Positions 26,721-36,254 of a DNA stretch of 64,000 nt are shown piece after piece. A model generated the notes under the pieces. It worked only from the letters and a program-made list of their open reading frames with translations. It ran no database searches and had not been told where the DNA came from. Position numbers and translations under genes: made by a program. This stretch comes from Ruegeria sp. EL01 (GTDB lineage Bacteria > Pseudomonadota > Alphaproteobacteria > Rhodobacterales > Rhodobacteraceae): positions 62,001-126,000 of the forward strand of contig NZ_OMPS01000014.1 in assembly GCF_900313035.1 (NCBI RefSeq). Direction: 5' to 3'. Numbering within the stretch: the first letter of the stretch is position 1; each line of letters opens with the position of its first letter.

Positions 26721-28739
26721 ATGCGAAACAGATCCTCCAGCTCACAATCTAACCGACCGACCCAAGCCAGTAGTGATCGCGATCAAAAAGCGACTATGAA
26801 CGCTTGGGAAACCTTCGTCGATAGTGGACGCAAATCCGAAGAGGTCGAAAGAAACGTTAGGCGCGAAATTCTGGATTCGTGGACGAGATGTACAGATTTG
26901 GGCATCAACGCACTGACACCAGCAGGAACACCGCAGAAAATTGGCGAAGAGCGCGTAGACGAATTAAAGCGGAAGAATGCCTCGTTGTGTCGCGCTGCGC
27001 GCGCAGCTTTTCTGCGTCTTGGCCCGCATTTGTCTGAATCCGGTGCTGTCCTTCTTTTGACTGACAGAAATGGGACGATAATTGATGCCATCGGTGACGA
27101 CAAAACGCTGGACGAAGGACGGGAAATCCAACTCGAAGTCGGCGGAGTCTGGGACGAAAATGTCATCGGCACCAACGGTATTGGCACAGCGTTGAGAAGT
27201 GGCAAGCCAACCTATGTACATGCTTCAGAACACTTTTGTCAGGGCATCAAATCCTGGACCTGTGCTGGCGTTCCGATCTTTGATCCTTTGGACCGCCAGG
27301 TTTTGGGGGTCGTCGATCTGTCAGGACCGCTGGATATTTTTCGACCCCATAATCTGGCGTTGGTGGTGGCTGCCGCAAAAGAAATCGAGATTGCCCTGGC
27401 AGAGCAACAAAGAGAAGAACGGACCAATCTGCTTGAGGCCTTTATCGATTTGCAAAAGCCACGCAGTTCTGACGACACGGTCGTCTTGCTGGACTCGACT
27501 GGCCGAATAATCTTTAGCCGGAACACCGAAGTTGAACCAATTCTGAAAACTGGAGATCTGCCGATCGGAAAGCAGCTGTTGTCCTGGACACCAGGCATGA
27601 CAGACGGAGACCTGGCCGCAGCATTGCCATCCTCCCTCAGTGGCATCGAGATAGACATTCTCAAATCCGGCACTCAGATTCAGGGTGCCGCTCTTATCCT
27701 GGCCGAAAAAAGATCTTCACCCACGCCCATGAAATCTGCGGGCATCACCATTCCAGCCCGACATGGCGTCGAAGAAGAAGAAATCAAAATCCTTGGCGAA
27801 TGCCCAAAGATGCTGGAGGCAATCGAGTTTGCCCAAAGGGCCGCAAAAGCAAATGTGACGGTTCTTGTTCAAGGTGAAACAGGTGTCGGGAAAGAGCTCT
27901 TTGCACGCCTGATTCACAGCCATCACTCAGATAGGAAAGCCCCTTTTATCGCCGTAAATTGTGCCGCCATTTCCGGTGAACTCATCGGTGGTGAGTTGTT
28001 CGGCCATGTTGCCGGCGCTTTCACCGGTGCCCTGCGGGAGGGTCGTCCCGGGAAGTTTGAACTGGCAAACGGTGGTGTTCTTTGCCTTGATGAAATCGGA
28101 GACATGCCCCCCGAGTTGCAAACGTATCTGCTCCGTACTCTGGAACAACGAGCACTGTATCGGATGGGATGCGACAAGCGTCGTCCGATTGATGTGCAAC
28201 TGGTGGCTGTGACCAATAGAAATCTGCGCCAGGACATTGAAGCTGGGCGCTTCCGGCGTGATCTGTTCTACCGAATTGGCACGATCGTCATCGATGTACC
28301 GCCACTGCGCGAACGCGGGCGCGATATCATTTTGTTGGCCGAGCACTTCAATCAAAAACTATCGAAGAATTTTGATCGGGAGCCTTTGCAGTTCGACCAA
28401 GAAGCAATGGCGGCACTACAAAGCTACCATTGGCCTGGCAACGTCCGTGAATTGAGAAATGTAGTCGAAAGACTTTGTCTTTTGCACAGCGGTAGTTCTG
28501 TTTCATTTGTTGATCTGCCTGAAGAGATTTCCAACCCCGAACCCCGCGACAGCATGTTTGGAAACACACCACCGACAACACCCGCAAATTTGGATCTGCA
28601 CGGTATCGAGTCGGTCGCCATTCAACGCGCTATTGAGCAAGAAAACGGGAACCTCACCAAAGTAGCTTTGTCACTCGGAATTTCTCGACCGACCTTGTAT
28701 CGAAAGATCAGCCTGTATGGCTTGGATCGCAAAAAGTAA
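26721..28739 (+). CDS. mimR: Sigma-54-dependent activator of the monooxygenase operon (AcoR/MimR type)
   Basis: 672 aa. N-terminal GAF-type sensor region (residues about 70-220, with GGVWDENVIGTNGIGTALRS typical of AcoR-like proteins), central AAA+ domain with Walker A GETGVGKE and the sigma-54 contact loop GAFTGA intact, Walker B-like LCLDEIGDM, and a Fis-type helix-turn-helix at the C-terminus (NLTKVALSLGISRPTLYRKI). It converges with the monooxygenase operon, whose mimA promoter is a consensus sigma-54 site. MimR proteins activate propane/acetone monooxygenase genes, so the symbol is used by analogy. Confidence 0.9.
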   Translation: MRNRSSSSQSNRPTQASSDRDQKATMNAWETFVDSGRKSEEVERNVRREILDSWTRCTDLGINALTPAGTPQKIGEERVDELKRKNASLCRAARAAFLRLGPHLSESGAVLLLTDRNGTIIDAIGDDKTLDEGREIQLEVGGVWDENVIGTNGIGTALRSGKPTYVHASEHFCQGIKSWTCAGVPIFDPLDRQVLGVVDLSGPLDIFRPHNLALVVAAAKEIEIALAEQQREERTNLLEAFIDLQKPRSSDDTVVLLDSTGRIIFSRNTEVEPILKTGDLPIGKQLLSWTPGMTDGDLAAALPSSLSGIEIDILKSGTQIQGAALILAEKRSSPTPMKSAGITIPARHGVEEEEIKILGECPKMLEAIEFAQRAAKANVTVLVQGETGVGKELFARLIHSHHSDRKAPFIAVNCAAISGELIGGELFGHVAGAFTGALREGRPGKFELANGGVLCLDEIGDMPPELQTYLLRTLEQRALYRMGCDKRRPIDVQLVAVTNRNLRQDIEAGRFRRDLFYRIGTIVIDVPPLRERGRDIILLAEHFNQKLSKNFDREPLQFDQEAMAALQSYHWPGNVRELRNVVERLCLLHSGSSVSFVDLPEEISNPEPRDSMFGNTPPTTPANLDLHGIESVAIQRAIEQENGNLTKVALSLGISRPTLYRKISLYGLDRKK

Positions 28740-28743
28740 GGGA

Positions 28744-28771
28744 TGCGGCGATAGACAGAAATCTGCCGCCG
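28744..28771 (+). terminator. Possible hairpin between mimR and adh
   Basis: GCGGC with an inner AGA pairs with TCT and GCCGC just after the mimR stop codon in the convergent gap. There is no T-run, so the terminator call is weak. Confidence 0.3.
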
Positions 28772-28886
28772 CACTATAGGGACCGATGTTCCATGGGGAG
28801 ACGAAGAGAACGGGTTTCCCTAAATTGAACGGCGTCATTGATGACTTCTCATGGGCATTCTCAACAACGATGCCAGATTCATCCAA

Positions 28887-29930
28887 TCAGGGAACGATAA
28901 CGCCGCGACCGGTGAAACGTCGGTTTTTGAAATCGTCGATCGCCTGATTGATGTTATCGAGTGAATACTCAGTTTGGTGCATTTTCACCAAACCATCGGC
29001 ATTCAGCTCCATCAGTTCGACCAGTTCGGTGTAATCGCCAACGAGGCTGCCGCCGATTTTGATCTCATTCACCACCAGATCGACAGTTGGAATCTCGATC
29101 TTTCCACCATAGCCGACAACGATTAGTTCTCCGCCCTGTCGCAGCAGCTTCCAGCAAATATTTTCGACGCCAAGTTCACCGACAAAATCAATGACAACAT
29201 GACTGCCGCCGCCCGTGGCATCCATGACCTGTTCGATCAGATCGGGACCTCCGTCCAGAACAATATCTGCGCCAAGATCTTTGGCCAGAGCTTGGGCACC
29301 CGGCTCGCGATCAATTGCAATGACACGGGCACCACACAGGTTTTTAAGGCACTGAATTGCAATGTGCCCCAGGCCGCCTACACCAAGAACCGTGACATAT
29401 GCTCCGGGATACACCAACTCGGCTGCACGCTTTGCGGCACGGTAAGCGGTGATACCCGCGTCTGCCATCGGGGCCACTTCAAGCGGTGTGACATTCGTGT
29501 TCAGCTTGATTAGTGAACTTTCGTTGGTGACGAAGTATTCTGCAAACCCGCCATCCAGACCAAGACCGGGAAACAACCCGTGGTCACAATACATATCGTG
29601 GCCATAGCGACAGTTCAGACAAATTCCGCAACTGCGGTGCGGATGGCAAATCACGGCATCACCTGGTTTCACAGATGTTACATTGCTGCCAACATCTTCC
29701 ACCCAACCAGCATTTTCATGACCCATGATGTAAGGCAAAAGACTGCCTTCGACATCCATGATGTCCTTCCATACCCCTTCGATGATGTGCAAATCCGTGC
29801 GGCACAGTCCTGCGGCGCCGACCTTCACAATCACCTCGTCCGGAGAGTTGACTGTTGGGGCGGCAACTTCTTCGATTTTTAGCTGAACATTCATGGCCGG
29901 GTCGTAGTCATATAAGCGTGCGGCTTTCAT
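28887..29930 (-). CDS. Zinc-dependent NAD(P) alcohol dehydrogenase of the monooxygenase operon
   Basis: 347 aa medium-chain dehydrogenase. Catalytic zinc ligands are in GLCRTDLHIIEG and GHENAGWVEDVG; the structural zinc four-cysteine set is in CGICLNCRYGHDMYC; the Rossmann motif is VLGVGGLGHIAIQCL. It is the distal gene of the mim cluster, matching adh1 in the Rhodococcus and Mycobacterium propane monooxygenase clusters, where it oxidises the alcohol product (for example 2-propanol or acetol). Confidence 0.92.
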   Translation of the reverse strand: MKAARLYDYDPAMNVQLKIEEVAAPTVNSPDEVIVKVGAAGLCRTDLHIIEGVWKDIMDVEGSLLPYIMGHENAGWVEDVGSNVTSVKPGDAVICHPHRSCGICLNCRYGHDMYCDHGLFPGLGLDGGFAEYFVTNESSLIKLNTNVTPLEVAPMADAGITAYRAAKRAAELVYPGAYVTVLGVGGLGHIAIQCLKNLCGARVIAIDREPGAQALAKDLGADIVLDGGPDLIEQVMDATGGGSHVVIDFVGELGVENICWKLLRQGGELIVVGYGGKIEIPTVDLVVNEIKIGGSLVGDYTELVELMELNADGLVKMHQTEYSLDNINQAIDDFKNRRFTGRGVIVP

Positions 29931-29977
29931 GTTTCATTCCTTTTCTTAACGTGTTCCGGTTTTTCAAAATCAAGCAG

Positions 29978-31615
29978 TTACGGGCGACCCAGCAATTCTG
30001 CACCCCCGCCCAATGCCGGTCCTTCGGTCGGATCGGCTTCGCCTTCTGAGAGGTCACCGACCAATGTTTCCGTAGTCAGGATCAGCGTCGCCACGGATGT
30101 TGCATTGACCAAAGCACTTGCTGTGACACGCACTGGATCGATGATCCCGGCTTCGAACATGTCGCGGAATTCGCCTTTGGACGCGTCAAACCCATGCCCA
30201 TTGGGACCAGCAGTGATTGATGCAATCACCGCATTTGGATCAGTTCCGGCGTTGCTGGCTATCCTTTCGACAGGGCAGGTCAGAACCGAGCGAACCAATT
30301 CGACACCTTGGCAAACATCTCCATCATTTGCCGATACGATCCCTTCCAGGACTGAACCAATTTGCGCCAGCGCCGTTCCGCCGCCTGCGACAACGCCGTC
30401 CTCAGATGCTGCGCGGACTGCACATAGCGAGTCTTCGATCAGCTGAATTTTGCGTTTTTGTTCGACCGGTGTGAAACCGCCCGCATAGATTACAGCAGTC
30501 CCACCAGACAGCTTGGAAACGCGTTCGCGCAGCTTGTCCTGTTCGATATTCGGCGGAGCGGCGTCATGTTGGCGTTGCACCTGAGCGCGGCGTGCCCGTA
30601 CGGCAGCGGGATCACCATCACCCTTCAGGATACTCGTTAGCGAAGATGTAACGCGCGCCTTTTGCGCACCACCCAATTGGCCCAGCGTTACGTTTTCGAT
30701 CTTTTTCCCGAGATCACGCGCCAGCACTTCGCCGCCCGTCATGATCGCAAGATCATCCATCATAGCTGAACGCCAGTGACCATATTCCGGCGGATGCACA
30801 ATCAGGTATTTTCCCGCACCGTTATTGTCCATCAGCGAGATCACAACTTCCGGTGCAATTTCTTCAGCGACAATCAACAGCGGACGGTTTTGTTCGTTCG
30901 CAATGCGCCTGGCACCATCCAGAATCTCGGGGCGCAGGATCTTTTGATCCGTCATCAGGATCAACGGATTATCCAGAACCGCTTCCATGTTTTCGCGGTC
31001 GGTCACCATGTGATGCGAGATATACCCGCGTTCAAATGACATGCCCTCAACAACTTCGAGTGTGGTATCGATCGTCACTGCAAAATCAGCCGTGATCACC
31101 CCTTCTTTCCCGACACGCTTAAAGGCTTCTGCAACTAAAGACCCAAGCTCGGGATCAGTGGCGGACACACGTGCGACCGATTCCAGATAGCTTGGGTTAT
31201 CGTCACAGGAACGCGAAGCCTCGTCCAAGGCATCAATGATCTTGTGAACGGCCAATTCTATGCCTTTGCATAAGTCCACCGGCTTCACACCAGTGGCCGT
31301 CAGTTCGACACCTTTTTGGATCAACGCATTGGCCAAGACGATCGCGGTGGTGGTGCCGTCACCGGCAACCTCATTGGTCTGCATCGATACTTCGCGCACC
31401 ACTTGCGCGCCCATGTTTTCGAAGCGGTCCGATAGTTCAATTTCGGATGCAATGGATACGCCATCGCGGGTCACCAAAGGGGTTCCGACGGGCCGATCTA
31501 TCATTGCATTCAACCCTTTTGGACCAAGCGTCGGCTCGACAGCAGCGGCCAGTTTGAAAACACCATTGGCGAGCGCACGCCGTGCTGTTCCGTTGTGTAT
31601 CATCAGTTTTGCCAT
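29978..31615 (-). CDS. mimG: GroEL-like chaperonin dedicated to the monooxygenase (MimG type)
   Basis: 545 aa from the ATG at 31615 (GGGAGAAG upstream). It keeps GroEL landmarks such as VEPTLGPKGLNAMID, the ATP-site segment EVAGDGTTTAIVLANAL and AGGGTALAQIG, but lacks the C-terminal GGM repeats and diverges from housekeeping GroEL (for example the start AKLMIHNGTARRALANGV). No groES lies beside it. In mycobacterial mim clusters a GroEL-like protein of this kind is needed to fold the large hydroxylase subunit, and the same role is inferred here. Confidence 0.9.
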   Translation of the reverse strand: MAKLMIHNGTARRALANGVFKLAAAVEPTLGPKGLNAMIDRPVGTPLVTRDGVSIASEIELSDRFENMGAQVVREVSMQTNEVAGDGTTTAIVLANALIQKGVELTATGVKPVDLCKGIELAVHKIIDALDEASRSCDDNPSYLESVARVSATDPELGSLVAEAFKRVGKEGVITADFAVTIDTTLEVVEGMSFERGYISHHMVTDRENMEAVLDNPLILMTDQKILRPEILDGARRIANEQNRPLLIVAEEIAPEVVISLMDNNGAGKYLIVHPPEYGHWRSAMMDDLAIMTGGEVLARDLGKKIENVTLGQLGGAQKARVTSSLTSILKGDGDPAAVRARRAQVQRQHDAAPPNIEQDKLRERVSKLSGGTAVIYAGGFTPVEQKRKIQLIEDSLCAVRAASEDGVVAGGGTALAQIGSVLEGIVSANDGDVCQGVELVRSVLTCPVERIASNAGTDPNAVIASITAGPNGHGFDASKGEFRDMFEAGIIDPVRVTASALVNATSVATLILTTETLVGDLSEGEADPTEGPALGGGAELLGRP

Positions 31616-31682
31616 GACTTCTCCCTTCCATCGACGCGGGGTCGATGGCCTCATGTGTTGACGGTTTACGCGTGAAACGTTT

Positions 31683-32486
31683 TTAGTTGCGGGCTTCTGA
31701 AACTCTCGGCGGCACCCGGTTCTGAATGAAATCGATCAACGTCGGGCCATCCTCACCAATTTCAACCTCCTTGTAGCGCGTGGACTGAAGCCCCCGGCAC
31801 AGCGCGCCGTTGAACTCCATATTGATCCGAACCCCCCGAAGCTGAGCAAGGTAATCCCGCAATCCGGCAGCTGTTAGTTGTTCACCTTCCCAGGTTACGA
31901 ATGCCGGATCATCGCTCGTCTTTGCCAAGCCTTGCGATAGCAGCAACTCTCGATATCGTGGTTTTTGCTTTTCCTCTTCGCCACCTGCGAAATCGATGGC
32001 ATCAAGTTGGGCAAGGGTCATGCTTACGATCCTGGGTCCCGAAAAACCCGAAGCTTCCAACCCAAGCAAAACGGTTTCCTGTCGACGCACAAAGGCCTTC
32101 TCAAGAAATTTCACGCGGATTGAATTGAGGTCATCACCATTACAATACTCGGAAAACACTTCGATGAAATCTTTGCCCCCGTTTACCCCGTCATTCACAC
32201 GGTCAGCAAAACAGTGATCATTCAGCGTAACTTTGATCTTGTGAACCCAGCTTAGTTTGCCAATCTCATGGCGAATATCGAACGCCATGAGAAAGGCAAA
32301 GTTTGGAGAGCACCAGTAGGTCGGAAGCCTAAATTCAACCTCCACCAGATTTGAATCCGTGTTTACGTCAACACGTTCGACAAACCCCATGTCGGTGATC
32401 GGTTCGTCCAACTCGGGGTCCGTAACCAGATCAAGACGTTGCCAAATTTCCAATTCCAGCTCATCTCTGTGCATCTCCAAAAACAT
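31683..32486 (-). CDS. DUF59/MIP18-like iron-sulfur assembly protein of the monooxygenase cluster
   Basis: 267 aa from the ATG at 32486, which overlaps the shoulder of the amidohydrolase stop (5-bp gap). Residues about 10-95 match the DUF59 (MIP18/PaaD) domain: IWQRLDLVTDPELDEPITDM, then GFVERVDV and a cysteine in LPTYWCSPNFAF. The remaining 170 residues are specific to this cluster type. Homologs accompany prm/mim operons and probably help assemble the reductase Fe-S cluster or the diiron centre. Confidence 0.78.
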   Translation of the reverse strand: MFLEMHRDELELEIWQRLDLVTDPELDEPITDMGFVERVDVNTDSNLVEVEFRLPTYWCSPNFAFLMAFDIRHEIGKLSWVHKIKVTLNDHCFADRVNDGVNGGKDFIEVFSEYCNGDDLNSIRVKFLEKAFVRRQETVLLGLEASGFSGPRIVSMTLAQLDAIDFAGGEEEKQKPRYRELLLSQGLAKTSDDPAFVTWEGEQLTAAGLRDYLAQLRGVRINMEFNGALCRGLQSTRYKEVEIGEDGPTLIDFIQNRVPPRVSEARN

Positions 32487-32490
32487 CGGC

Positions 32491-33513
32491 TTACTCCGCC
32501 GCAATCTGGACAGGTGACGCGCTAAGCTGGGCTTTTTTGGCCTCGACATCGATATCGTAAAGCGCTGCAGCATTCAGACCCAAGATCTTTTCTTTAATCT
32601 CATCGGTCAGCTGAACACCTCTTTCTTTGGCGATGTCTTCGGGGATCTGGTACTCCCAGAATTGCTCAACCAGCCACTGAGGCGTCCAAATCGCATAATC
32701 CGAACCAAACAGGATCTTGTCTTCGCCGATCCAGAACAGAAGCTCTGCCATCATTTCGCCGAAGTACCTTGGGCGAGAGAAAATGAACGGCATGGCAACG
32801 GCTAAACCGCCATAAACGTTGGTTTCCTGCGTTGCGATCCAGCAAAAGTCATCCAGACGCGGTAAGCCGCAATGTTCGATGATCCAGTTGAGGTTCTGGA
32901 AATCGGTTGCAGCATAATCCACATCGCGCACGTCAAACGCATCCATGCTTAGCGGAATGATCGTCGGACCTTTGTGAACATGGATGTTCTTGATGCCCAG
33001 CTTGTCGCACAGCTCAAAGCATTTGTAGGCCGCAGGGTCATTCAGCGCCCAACCCTTGCTTTCTCCGTTCCATTCGGCGGTGTACATTTTGACGCCCTGG
33101 ATATCGAAGTTTTCCTTCATGTAATGGATGTACTCGAGCGCTTTTTCGCCATCACGTGGATCAAATGAGCCATTCACAATAAAGCGTTCGGGATGGCGTG
33201 ACGCCATCGTGCTGCTGCGCTCAATGCTGGAGAATCCGTTCTTGTAGAAATCCTTCAGATAGGTTGACTGAATGATCGCCACGTCATCTGGCCCATCGAT
33301 GAACAGATCACGATAAACGTCGTCTTCCGAATACTTTTCGAAACGCGCTTTTTCCCAAAGCTGCTCAGGTGGGCTCAGATTGGTGTGATAGGCATAAAAG
33401 CAGTCAATGAATTGCTTGCCGTGAACGTTGCTCTGGTTTTCCGGGCTGCCGTCCCAAAAATGAGTGTGGCCGTCGACCACAAAAATCTCTTTTCCATCTT
33501 TGGTTCTAAACAT
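32491..33513 (-). CDS. Amidohydrolase family protein of the monooxygenase cluster
   Basis: 340 aa of the amidohydrolase 2 (ACMSD-like) family. The N-terminal metal motif VDGHTHFWDG and later histidines (IHVHKGPT, WIIEHCGLPR) and Asp in LFGSDYAIW form the TIM-barrel metal site. GAGGAGG precedes the ATG. This gene is regularly present between the coupling protein and DUF59 genes in propane monooxygenase clusters; its substrate is not established, and it may act on a downstream intermediate or in protein maturation. Confidence 0.88.
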   Translation of the reverse strand: MFRTKDGKEIFVVDGHTHFWDGSPENQSNVHGKQFIDCFYAYHTNLSPPEQLWEKARFEKYSEDDVYRDLFIDGPDDVAIIQSTYLKDFYKNGFSSIERSSTMASRHPERFIVNGSFDPRDGEKALEYIHYMKENFDIQGVKMYTAEWNGESKGWALNDPAAYKCFELCDKLGIKNIHVHKGPTIIPLSMDAFDVRDVDYAATDFQNLNWIIEHCGLPRLDDFCWIATQETNVYGGLAVAMPFIFSRPRYFGEMMAELLFWIGEDKILFGSDYAIWTPQWLVEQFWEYQIPEDIAKERGVQLTDEIKEKILGLNAAALYDIDVEAKKAQLSASPVQIAAE

Positions 33514-33600
33514 CGATTCCTCCTCAGGTATTCTAGATTTTCACGCCGTGAAATGGGGTCGTGCAAACCCGGTGGTTTCCGGGTCTGCACAGTGGTTTCT

Positions 33601-33972
33601 TCATTCGATATATTCGAACACGTCATCCATATTTCCGAACAGAACGACAGTGTTGTCATCCACCCGAACCATCCGGCCATAGTGCGTGGATGTGTTGACT
33701 TCGAAGGTTTCCGCCGTCATTTCACGGCCCAGGAATTCACTGATCTCATCCATTTTGAAAGTCAGTTTTCCTTCGCCATCCACACGGATGGTTGCGGGGT
33801 TATGAGTCACGGTGACTTTGGGATCTTCGGCCATGAACTCGGCAATTGCGCGAGCTTCGACAGAGTCATTCATCGTAACGCCACATTGGTGCGAAATGGT
33901 CTGCTCAAACTTGATTTCCTTCATCGATTTGAAGATGTTCTGGTTTGAGGCGTCGCGTGCTGTACTCGACAT
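33601..33972 (-). CDS. mimD: Monooxygenase coupling (effector) protein
   Basis: 123 aa MmoB/DmpM family cofactorless effector protein that binds the hydroxylase and couples NADH use to oxygenation. The pattern GVTMNDSVEARAIAEFMAED and the segment EFLGREMTAETFEVNTSTHY, with the C-terminal GRMVRVDDN, fit the family. GGAG precedes the ATG. It lies 18 bp after mimC. Confidence 0.9.
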   Translation of the reverse strand: MSSTARDASNQNIFKSMKEIKFEQTISHQCGVTMNDSVEARAIAEFMAEDPKVTVTHNPATIRVDGEGKLTFKMDEISEFLGREMTAETFEVNTSTHYGRMVRVDDNTVVLFGNMDDVFEYIE

Positions 33973-33990
33973 AACTAATACTCCTTTGGA

Positions 33991-35055
33991 TTAACGGCTC
34001 AGGCCAAGTTCGGACAGGATTTGGCCAAGACGCTCCTGAGAGACGGCTTTGACATCTTCGAAGGCAACAGGCTTGGAATGTGGTTGCGACCAGACTGGCT
34101 GCAGTGCCAGCACGGCTTTGTCAGCCAGGTCACCATGTTTCTTGATCCAGGACTGGAACAACGCTTTGTTATGCGCACTGTGTTCTTCGTCGTTTGCCAA
34201 CAGGTACATAAGGTCGATTGTGTTTGCGAGGTTGCGCTCATAATCGGCCTCGGCCGCAGAAATGACCGGCGGCGTGATGAAGTCGTTATTCGCTGCCGCT
34301 GCCTGCATCAGGAATCCGGAACGGAAGAGTTCCCCAACAAGCGGTTCAAAGATCAAGTTGATCGCGAAATACTGTTCAAGATAATCTTCGGACCCCATGA
34401 TGGTTTCGATCGCTTCACGGCAAGGCTGCCACATCGGATCTTCCAACCAGGCTTTCTTGCCCAGATCATCATTCCAGCCTTCGATGTCCATTCCAATTTC
34501 GGCCAGATACAGGGTGATATCCTGACACAGCCGCATTTTGTAGGACGAGTTGGTCAACGTCGCATTGTTGATCATCTGGGTATAGCCATACCGCTGGGCT
34601 TGCATCAGCGATGTACCAAGACCAAATTCCGCGTGTTTCCAAGCACCTAGGTGTGTCTGCAGGATACGATCCCACACCTTGTCAAACGACTTGTGAGCGC
34701 CCGCCTTGCGGGCGTTGTCGACGACCGATTTAACCATCGAGCAAATCTTGGACTGACGCTGATAGTGCGTGCGTTCCCATTCCTGGTCAGGCGCCCGAAA
34801 GGCGTGCCAATTCGAACTCAACGCCGCAGTGTTATCCTTCTGGTAAGCCCCGCCGCCTTTGCCGCCTTCGAACTCAATGATCCAGTTTTGGATCAGATAG
34901 CGTTCAGGATCGGGCTGGACGTCAACGGTTACATCTTCGTAATGGGTGGCGCGCTTACCGCGCGGCTCAAAGTAGTTGTACTTGCGGCTGGCTGAACCGA
35001 CGAACGTAGCAGCGCCTGCGGCACCGGATCCAACGGAACTTGATGTAGCTACCAT
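33991..35055 (-). CDS. mimC: Diiron monooxygenase hydroxylase, small (beta) subunit
   Basis: 354 aa. It has the ferritin-like fold of the beta subunit of soluble methane/alkene/propane monooxygenases but no iron-binding ExxH pairs. Recognisable parts are RKYNYFEPRGKRATHYEDVT, the WHAFRAPDQEWERTHYQRQ stretch (typical FRDPxxxxYRxY-like segment), and FGLGTSLMQAQRYGYT. It forms the hydroxylase core with MimA. An AGGGAGG ribosome-binding site precedes the ATG. Confidence 0.93.
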   Translation of the reverse strand: MVATSSSVGSGAAGAATFVGSASRKYNYFEPRGKRATHYEDVTVDVQPDPERYLIQNWIIEFEGGKGGGAYQKDNTAALSSNWHAFRAPDQEWERTHYQRQSKICSMVKSVVDNARKAGAHKSFDKVWDRILQTHLGAWKHAEFGLGTSLMQAQRYGYTQMINNATLTNSSYKMRLCQDITLYLAEIGMDIEGWNDDLGKKAWLEDPMWQPCREAIETIMGSEDYLEQYFAINLIFEPLVGELFRSGFLMQAAAANNDFITPPVISAAEADYERNLANTIDLMYLLANDEEHSAHNKALFQSWIKKHGDLADKAVLALQPVWSQPHSKPVAFEDVKAVSQERLGQILSELGLSR

Positions 35056-35106
35056 GGTAGCCTCCCTTATTGTGTTTCATTCACATGACTAGCGATCAGC
35101 CCAGCA

Positions 35107-36165
35107 TCAGTGGGCCGATGAACCGGAAGTCGGTGTGAACTTGTCGTAGAAAACGCGATCGCCATCGAAATCGTTCATGAACAGCACCGGCGTCAGCGCA
35201 TCGATCATCGGCGGCGGTCCGCAGGCATAAACATCGCCCTCGCCGTCAACGTCCAATTCCTTCAGATATTGATCTACTGCCTCGTGAACGAACCCGCGCG
35301 CGCCAGACCAACTGTCGTCATCATCCGCGTGGCTCAGCACCGGTACGAACTCGACGTTCGGATTGGCGCCGGTGATTTCCGCGATCTCCTCCAACTTGAA
35401 CAGATCGTTTTGTGTACGGGCCCCGTAGAAGAAATAGATCTTTCGGTCTTCGCCGCTGCTGAGTTGATCATTCAGGATTGACCAGACCGGCGACATGCCT
35501 GACCCCGCCCCGACAAGGATTACCGGTCCTTCTCGGTCTTCCCGTCGGAAGCACATTCCGTAGGGTCCACTGATTTCGACCGTTGCTCCTTTTTTGATCC
35601 CTCCTGCGTCGAGCTCGTTTGAGAAGCGTCCGTCCGGGTATTTTTTGATGATGAAGGAGAGTTTCTGGGCTTCGCTCGGCGAATTTGCCATGGAGAACGA
35701 GCGTGTAATCTTCTCCCCTTTTTCGGTGGTAACCGTGATGTCGACATATTGCCCCGCCCAAAATTTGAGCGGTGTATCAATTTCAATATCAACACCGCGA
35801 ATGTCATGGGTCAGCTTTTGGAAATCGACAATTCGGCCATTGAATTCTTTGACCGGAATGGATTTCGATAAAACCTCCTCGTCGTAGTTCAGGAGTTCGA
35901 TTTCGACATCGCTGTAAGCCACCGTTCGGCACATCAGAACGTGGCCACTGTCCTTCTCAAAGTCATTGAGAGCGAAGGTTGAATACTTCAACATTTCGGT
36001 TTCGCCATCCAACTGAACGCATTTGCAAGCCGAACATTGGCCTTCCTTGCATCCGTGCGGCAGAGCAATTCCCTGGCGGAAAGCGGCGTCAAGAATGGTT
36101 TCATCCTCTTCAACCTCGATTTCCAAGCCAACCGGCTCAAAGCGAACCCTGTATATTTCACCCAT
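35107..36165 (-). CDS. mimB: Monooxygenase NADH reductase (2Fe-2S, FAD)
   Basis: 352 aa from the ATG at 36165. An N-terminal plant-type ferredoxin domain carries CKEGQCSACKC and a fourth cysteine in LMCRT. The middle FAD domain has RSFSMAN (RxYS-type). The C-terminal NAD domain has GAGSGMSPVWSIL and VYACGPPPMID. It transfers electrons from NADH to the diiron hydroxylase. It is separated from mimA by an 89-bp gap with two perfect hairpins. Confidence 0.94.
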   Translation of the reverse strand: MGEIYRVRFEPVGLEIEVEEDETILDAAFRQGIALPHGCKEGQCSACKCVQLDGETEMLKYSTFALNDFEKDSGHVLMCRTVAYSDVEIELLNYDEEVLSKSIPVKEFNGRIVDFQKLTHDIRGVDIEIDTPLKFWAGQYVDITVTTEKGEKITRSFSMANSPSEAQKLSFIIKKYPDGRFSNELDAGGIKKGATVEISGPYGMCFRREDREGPVILVGAGSGMSPVWSILNDQLSSGEDRKIYFFYGARTQNDLFKLEEIAEITGANPNVEFVPVLSHADDDDSWSGARGFVHEAVDQYLKELDVDGEGDVYACGPPPMIDALTPVLFMNDFDGDRVFYDKFTPTSGSSAH

Positions 36166-36184
36166 TAGTCGAGTCTCCTGTGTC

Positions 36185-36243
36185 CCGAAATCGTTCACGG
36201 ATTTCGGACCTTCCTGTATGCAAGGGCCAATGAAGGCCCTTGC
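36185..36243 (-). promoter_or_regulatory. Two hairpins in the mimA-mimB gap
   Basis: CCGAAATC-N7-GATTTCGG (36185-36207) and GCAAGGGCC-N6-GGCCCTTGC (36220-36243) are perfect stems of 8 and 9 bp. Neither is followed by a long T-run, so partial termination or mRNA processing that favours mimA over downstream genes is more likely than full termination. Confidence 0.6.
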
Positions 36244-36254
36244 AAAAGATTGCT

